Below are positions 58,745-64,000 of a stretch of DNA of 64,000 bases, in pieces. Both the position numbers and the translations under genes were made by a program. Numbering within the stretch: position 1 is the first letter of the stretch; the number at the start of each line of letters is the position of its first letter. Where the stretch lies: contig VZRN01004257.1 in NCBI GenBank assembly GCA_013397935.1, forward strand, positions 679,874 through 743,873. The letters are read 5' to 3'. The DNA comes from Dasyornis broadbenti (taxonomy: Eukaryota; Chordata; Aves; Passeriformes; Dasyornithidae). The notes under the pieces are model-generated. The model saw nothing but the letters and a program-made list of their open reading frames with translations. It did not search any database and was not told the DNA's origin.

Positions 58745-60918
58745 TGAAAGATTTAAATGATTACTTACTCCTAAAATAAATATTCTGTACCATAGGAATG
58801 TCCTTGGAAATTGTGGGAAAGAAGGAAAATGACCTTAACATGTGCAGGAGTTTTGTGGTTATCATGCTCCTTGTTAGGATTAAGAATTGAAGTTTTGGGG
58901 TGTTTTCTAATTGAAACTACTTTTTGATCTCAATTTTGCCGAGAAAAAGAATTGGTAATACACCATGGCCTGTTCACTTTCACGATAAATCAAGAAATAA
59001 GAAAAAAAAAAGATCCATTTAGAGGTTTTTCTAATAATTTTTTTTGGTTGGCAAATCTGTTTCTGATCAGTCACTTTCACCTGCAGGCTCAAGTGTAACT
59101 TGCATGAATTGAATCTACAGATACACCAAAACGAAAGCTCTCTTTCCATCATTCATGGGTTGGTTCTGTGCTTTTGAAGAAGCCTGCCCCGCTGAAACGG
59201 AGCCTGGCGCTGCTGTTTCATTTTCTGAGAACGCTCACAATGTCAGTAAATCCCACCAGTTGGAAACAAAGTGAAAAATTAATGTATTTTGATGTCTAAG
59301 TGACGTCAATACAATAGATTGCTCCGTGAATGAAAACCAATATTTAATGTTTATGCATTCGGACAGAGAAGCTGCTGTACTTCAAAACTATGCAATTTGC
59401 TTAGCCAGAGCATCTCTTTCTAAGGGAAAAAAAAAAAAAAAAAGTAAAAATCTTGCAATTCTGAGGGAAATATATTTACTTTGAACCATTATTTCACAGT
59501 TGAAAAATCTGATATTTCCCCCTTTTTTTTTTTCCTTTGTTTTTTTTTGGTATGACTTGACCCTAAGAGATGTTTCTAACCGGTAGAGTCAGCACAAATA
59601 GTTCAGTATGTGGCATAAGCATGGATTTACAACATATTGAGAATTATTATAGTGGAATACAGCACTAAGCCCTGAGGACAGGCACTGTAGAAGAATTCTG
59701 AAAAAGTTTGGATTTCAAGAGGGTGCAAGCATCTATTTTTGTGCATGGGCTTGAAAATATGAGAGTCCCAGGATCTTGCTGGATAGAGTATCCGTGTTCC
59801 AACTGTGAAATTCTCAGAGCCTGTTTGTTGTCCCACCTGTTATGGCAATGACACATTTCCCTTTTCCGAGATCTCGTTTCGTGAGCGTTGCTTTCCCCAC
59901 TTCCTTTCGCCCTTTTCCCTGCCATAAAAAGAAAAAAATCTCAAAGAAACTACACCAGAGTGATCATTTTGTAAAGCAGTCTCTTAAACAGATAATCTGC
60001 CAAAAGAGAGAGGAGGAATTTCACTGCAATCCCCTGTGCATCACAGTAATCACTGACCAGTTTCTTGGTGATCAGATTTAAGTGTTGTTTATTCTGTTGT
60101 TCTCTCCAACTGGGTTATGCAGCCTTGAGAGCAAAAAGGCAGAAAATCCTGGCTAGACTGAAGGTGAATTTTCCCAAACAAAAATCACTGATCCCTTTTA
60201 AAAGTACCCAAAGTCTGTAAACGCTCTCCCAAAACTTGAAAGCTGTTCATTTGATGAGAATTCGCGGCAGAACTGCCTGATTCCCTTCCCGATTCTTCTC
60301 TGACCTTTCGACTTCCTCGCTGCTGCGTGACACAAACTGTGTGATCCTGTCTTCGTGCTGTTTCTTTTTGTCATTAGCCATGATTCATCTTCCCTGTGAC
60401 TTGTCAAACTTGAGTTATTTTGAATCTTTTGCTGGGCCTCCCTCAAGGCATTATATCACATCTCCTGACACTGCACGTGATCTCTCAGTCCCTATTGTCC
60501 TGCCCTATTCAGATTCCTCCTGTTTATTTCCTATCCCTGATAGGGTTCCATCTATTATTGCTCTTTTTAATAAATCTGTAGCTTTTGACAGCCCACAGCC
60601 ACTTCCATTTCTCCAAACAATTTGTATGAACCCGTTAAACAAAATCAGCCACGGTGACAAATCCTTCTGGGCCTCTGTTGTTATCTTCTCTCTTGGCAGG
60701 AGATTGTTCCAGGACACAATTGTACGGCAAAATACATTTCAGACAGTTTACTTTCACCTCTCACTTCATTAGCCAGAGCAATATCTGGAAAAGTTTGCTA
60801 CTCTTCTTGCTATTTTGATTATTTCTGCCCTTTTAAAATGCAGGTTGTGCTGAGCTGAGATTTTTAATTATTTACTGACTACATTAAAGGAGATTTCCTT
60901 CTCTTCTGCTGTGCCTGC
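58745..60918. other. Non-coding stretch, no gene recognised
   Basis: Contains a 17-base poly-A at 59427-59443 and T tracts near 59523-59550. A 143-codon open frame (60341-60772) starts from a non-ATG codon, has no recognised domain, and is partly opposed by minus-strand frames. Confidence 0.6.
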
Positions 60919-61078
60919 AGTGAGAGGATGTGAGGAAATGGCCTCAAGATGAGACAGGGGAAATTCAGATTAGATATCAGAGAAAATTTCTTCACCGTTC
61001 AGGGGTTGCAGGGGCTGCACTGGGTGGATGGTTGGATCTTAAAGGTCTTTTCCAATCTTGATGATTCCCTGATTCTGT
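60919..61078 (+). mobile_element. CR1 LINE 3'-end fragment with internal deletion
   Basis: Sense CR1 landmarks are 'gaggaaatggcctcaag' (60933-60949), 'caggggaaattcagattagatatcag' (60955-60980), 'aaatttcttcacc' (60984-60996), and then directly 'ggatggttggatcttaaaggtcttttccaatcttgatgattccctgattctgt'. The 80 or so bases that normally separate these two halves (including 'acaggctgcccag') are missing, so the copy carries an internal deletion at about 61000-61025. Confidence 0.9.
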
Positions 61079-62015
61079 TGATCCCAGCTTGTGACATTTA
61101 AATGCAAGGCAACTTAAAACTCTTTCCCTTTGTTCCAGTTCCTAAAGCTGGAATTAAGCTTAAGCCTTGTTTCATTTTGTTTTAATTGATAATGTCACAG
61201 TTGAACTCATGGTGCTAAAAACGACACGATTTTTGGCAATTCCACCAAAAGTAATCTTCATAAACCTCAGGAATTTAGAATACAATCTCATCTTTGAAAA
61301 AAGAAAAGAGTTCAAAACCAGGAAAAGTACAGTTTAAACATCCAAGCAATTGTAATTCTGCCATGTCATGACATCTCAGTCCTACTTCCACATAAATTAT
61401 TGTTTTCAGGATGTAGGAAATTATATACAAGCGGTAGAGTTGGTGACATTCCTGCGTGGGTTTCAAAAGTCACTTTCAGTGGCGCTTAGGATCTGCTTAA
61501 CTCACTTGGAAAACAGAAAATGGAACTGAAAGATAAAATCTCCCCTGCTCTTTCCACGGTCTCTGCTCAGAAACGGTATCTTTGTTTATAGATGTTGTAT
61601 TTGATTTGTGAGATCTAAACGCAAAATAGCAAATCAGTGATTTAAATAGGAATTAGTGTTTAGACAACTGGGAGATCCGTGTGTTGTCCAGCGGAAGTTG
61701 TGTGGCTCTGAGGAAAGTCGTATTTTCCAAGTGCCCATTTAAAATTGAGTGGAGTATGTTTGGATGTGGGGCTGAACCAAAATGTGTTTAACCGTCATAA
61801 TACTTTTGTTGTTTTTTCATTATATTTCCTTGCAATTCAAACGAGACTGGCGAAGTTTTATGATTTCAAAAATGTAAATTTGAACCGTCTTTGCCGTGGG
61901 ATAACTGTGAAATATAAACTCAGGAAAAGTCACGCTGAGGATGAGGCAGGACGAGAAACGACCAACAGTTTTGAAATGCCGTGGGTTATTCAGTGTTACT
62001 GAGAGCCTTCAGTTC
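61079..62015. other. Non-coding stretch, no gene recognised
   Basis: AT-rich anonymous sequence with short frames and no recognisable product. Confidence 0.6.
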
Positions 62016-62250
62016 ACGCAGATCTTCGAGTTAAACTGGGAATTTGATTTCTCACTTCACCGAACGTGGGCACAGCTGGGCGGTGCCTGGCGCTCCGCAG
62101 TGCCTGACGGTTCTCTTTCGGCAACAAATTGAAACAACCTGAGGCTAAATTGCCTCTCTTTACCCGACCTAGATTGGTGCTGGCCACTGAGAGGGGCAGT
62201 TCTGAAACCTGGGGGGCCTCATGACCCCGTACCCGCCCCGAGGGCTCGTT
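62016..62250. other. CpG-enriched patch
   Basis: Roughly fifteen CpG sites fall between about 62018 and 62247, including a GC-rich run at 62227-62250. The flanking sequence is CpG-poor. It is not an obvious promoter and no transcript feature is visible, but the enrichment is out of character with the surroundings. Confidence 0.3.
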
Positions 62251-63961
62251 CTCAGCCCTGATGGTTTCTTGCCAGGCCTCCTCAACTGGAGATGGTCAGT
62301 GGGTTCCTAAAATGTCAAAACTTCCAGCTCCTGTGTGCTCCTGTCCAAGGGTAAATATCCACCTCTAAAAAACTGTGCTAAAATCTCGTTTTTCTAGGTT
62401 GATTTGCACTGCCAAGCAGGTTGACAAAGACATCGGCCTCAAGGTAGATCTCTCTGCTTTTTATGAGGAAGTGGCTGTTGAAGGAAAGCTTTTTATGCTG
62501 TTTTGGGGGGCAACACCTCTGTTGTTGATTGATCTGAGAACTCAAGTGTGAGTTTCATGTGTATTCCCCCAACATCCTGTCCATTTCTCTGCTTCATTAA
62601 TTAGTGGCTTATTTGAACATCTACTGCATTACACAGAATGAAGCGAATTCTTGTACTTCGTAAAACTAATGATTCGGCTGGAAAAGATGAATTGTTAGGT
62701 TTCCAAACTGCGGATTGAAAACCTCCATGGAATTACAAAAGAAAACAAATCAGCAGAGATATTTACAAGGACCACAAGCAGCAGAAACAGGTAGGTTGTG
62801 CTGGGGGGTTTTGTTATTTTCCAGGACTGCTGTGTCCATCAGTCTTTGGCTGTTACAAGAGTGGGAGGTGATGCAGGAAAGGCTGAACATTTACCGGCAC
62901 CGGTGCATTTACCTCTCTCTCTAAAGCTGCTGAATGAGAAGGAAACGAATGTGAAAGGCTGATGATTAAACCCTTCCCAAACTCCTGGAAAACACTCGCA
63001 TAAACGTCTCGGTAGCTGAAGGAATTAATAAAAGGAATTCCGGCTCCCAGCCAAGCAATAGGCAGCAATAAGTTTCTTTATTATTAGTAAGAGGCCGCCG
63101 GGCAGAACATGATCCTAATTTTTTGGAGTGTTTCTCAATCATATGAATTTATAGAGGAATATATCAGTGTTTCTTGTTCACGTGCCCTATCAGCAGTGGC
63201 CTGTGAGTCTTAGGGCTTGATAAATGCTCAGCTGGCCTTATCTGATCCTTTCCTGCACTCTTTTGGGAAGCTTGTTGAATTTTATTCTGCACCTTTCCTG
63301 GTTTAGAGCTGATCAGTACTCACTGTAGAAATCATGTAAACAATGTCAATGTTTTTAAGGTTTTTGAGAACTTAAATGCCTGATCTGATCATGTTTCACC
63401 CTTTCCAGAAAATAAACAGGATGCAATAGATTTTTATTATCGTCTGTTCCAAAACTGTGTCAGATTAGCTGCAAAATAACTTTTGTTTGACAGTGTTGTA
63501 CAAATACTTTTTACTTGAATGGTAGTGATACCAAAAGACTTAAACCCAAGAGCTTTGAAGTATTCTCCAGTTGTTTCAGTGTATACAGCATGAAGAAATG
63601 TTTTAACTTTTGTAGCTTTGAAGGGTGTCTTAATATTAAGCAAAAGCTGGTGTGCTTCTGCACCACATGGAAAGGAGGAAATATTCAAAAGCACTTTTCC
63701 TTTTTGATAGTCCATTATTGGGTGATGCTGAGTGACCACTTCAAAGATGAACCCCCTGCATTTGTGTGTTTGCACAGATCGTAGCTCCAGCCCAACTGGG
63801 GCCTAGGGAACTGATGCAGCACAAAAATGACCGCTGAAGGTTTTGGGGGAAAGAGCCGTGTTTTAAATCACACTTTGGTGAAACTTAGTCCCTTCTTGTG
63901 AGAAAGGATGGATTGTATGAGTTGCTTTTTGTAAAATAGCTGGAAAGATTATCTCAGGGGG
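62251..63961. other. Non-coding stretch, no gene recognised
   Basis: Mixed sequence. The stretch 63070-63300 carries an E-box CAGCTG (63229-63234) next to a GATA-type site TTATCT (63238-63243). Nothing gene-like is recognised. Confidence 0.55.
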
Positions 63962-63980
63962 AAAAAAAAAAAAAAAAAAA
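63962..63980. repeat. Poly-A tract
   Basis: Nineteen consecutive As near the window end, preceded by no recognisable retroelement. Confidence 0.95.
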
Positions 63981-64000
63981 GAAAAAATAAAGGAAAGAGA

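Noticed and set aside
60341..60772. 143-codon open frame
   Set aside because: No recognisable domain or splice context, and minus-strand frames overlap it.
1..64000. tRNA genes, CRISPR arrays, prophage or bacterial operons
   Set aside because: No tRNA B-box type sequence, regularly spaced repeats or dense gene arrangement was seen. The sequence is vertebrate nuclear DNA.

Overview
The window reads as nuclear DNA from a bird, or at least a sauropsid. The main evidence is seven old, diverged fragments of CR1 retrotransposons, several ending in the characteristic avian CR1 3' end (a variant of GATTCTATGATTCT). Other support is the scattered poly-A/poly-T tracts, the alternation of AT-rich and moderately GC-rich stretches, three short runs of N marking assembly gaps, and the absence of bacterial-type gene packing. 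The species cannot be named from what is visible.

I recognise no protein-coding gene, tRNA, rRNA or known small RNA. Open frames are short, many lack an ATG, and they overlap on both strands as chance frames do. The sensible reading is an intergenic gene desert or the inside of a very large intron. No operon, CRISPR array, phage or other discrete biological system is present.

Layout. From 1 to 6.5 kb: anonymous sequence with an AT-rich homeodomain/POU-motif stretch (1.5-1.76 kb) and a 6-N gap at 3.43 kb. From 6.5 to 10.3 kb: CR1 fragments on opposite strands (6543-6848 plus, 10054-10255 minus) flanking a minus-strand open frame with a strong start context (8068-8256). From 12.1 to 14.5 kb: a GC-richer block holding the longest open frames, which look non-coding. 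From 15 to 23 kb: a single-N gap in poly-T, a weak LTR-like segment and a (TTTA)n microsatellite. At 23.14-23.23 kb: a very small CpG-dense patch. From 26 to 32 kb: three CR1 fragments. From 32.9 to 33.7 kb: a 19-N gap whose flanks duplicate each other, then an unusual three-arm inverted repeat. From 36.95 to 37.6 kb: CpG-enriched sequence followed by an exon-like segment with a good splice acceptor. From 43.5 to 45.5 kb: a near-perfect 40-bp palindrome, a 26-bp tandem duplication and small CpG clusters. From 55 to 61 kb: two more CR1 fragments and a TAATTA hairpin. At 62.0-62.25 kb: another CpG cluster.

The items most worth a second look are the three-arm hairpin at 33.6 kb, the palindrome at 43.5 kb, the CpG patch plus exon-like segment near 37 kb, and the duplicated flanks of the assembly gap at 32.95 kb, which are probably an assembly artefact.
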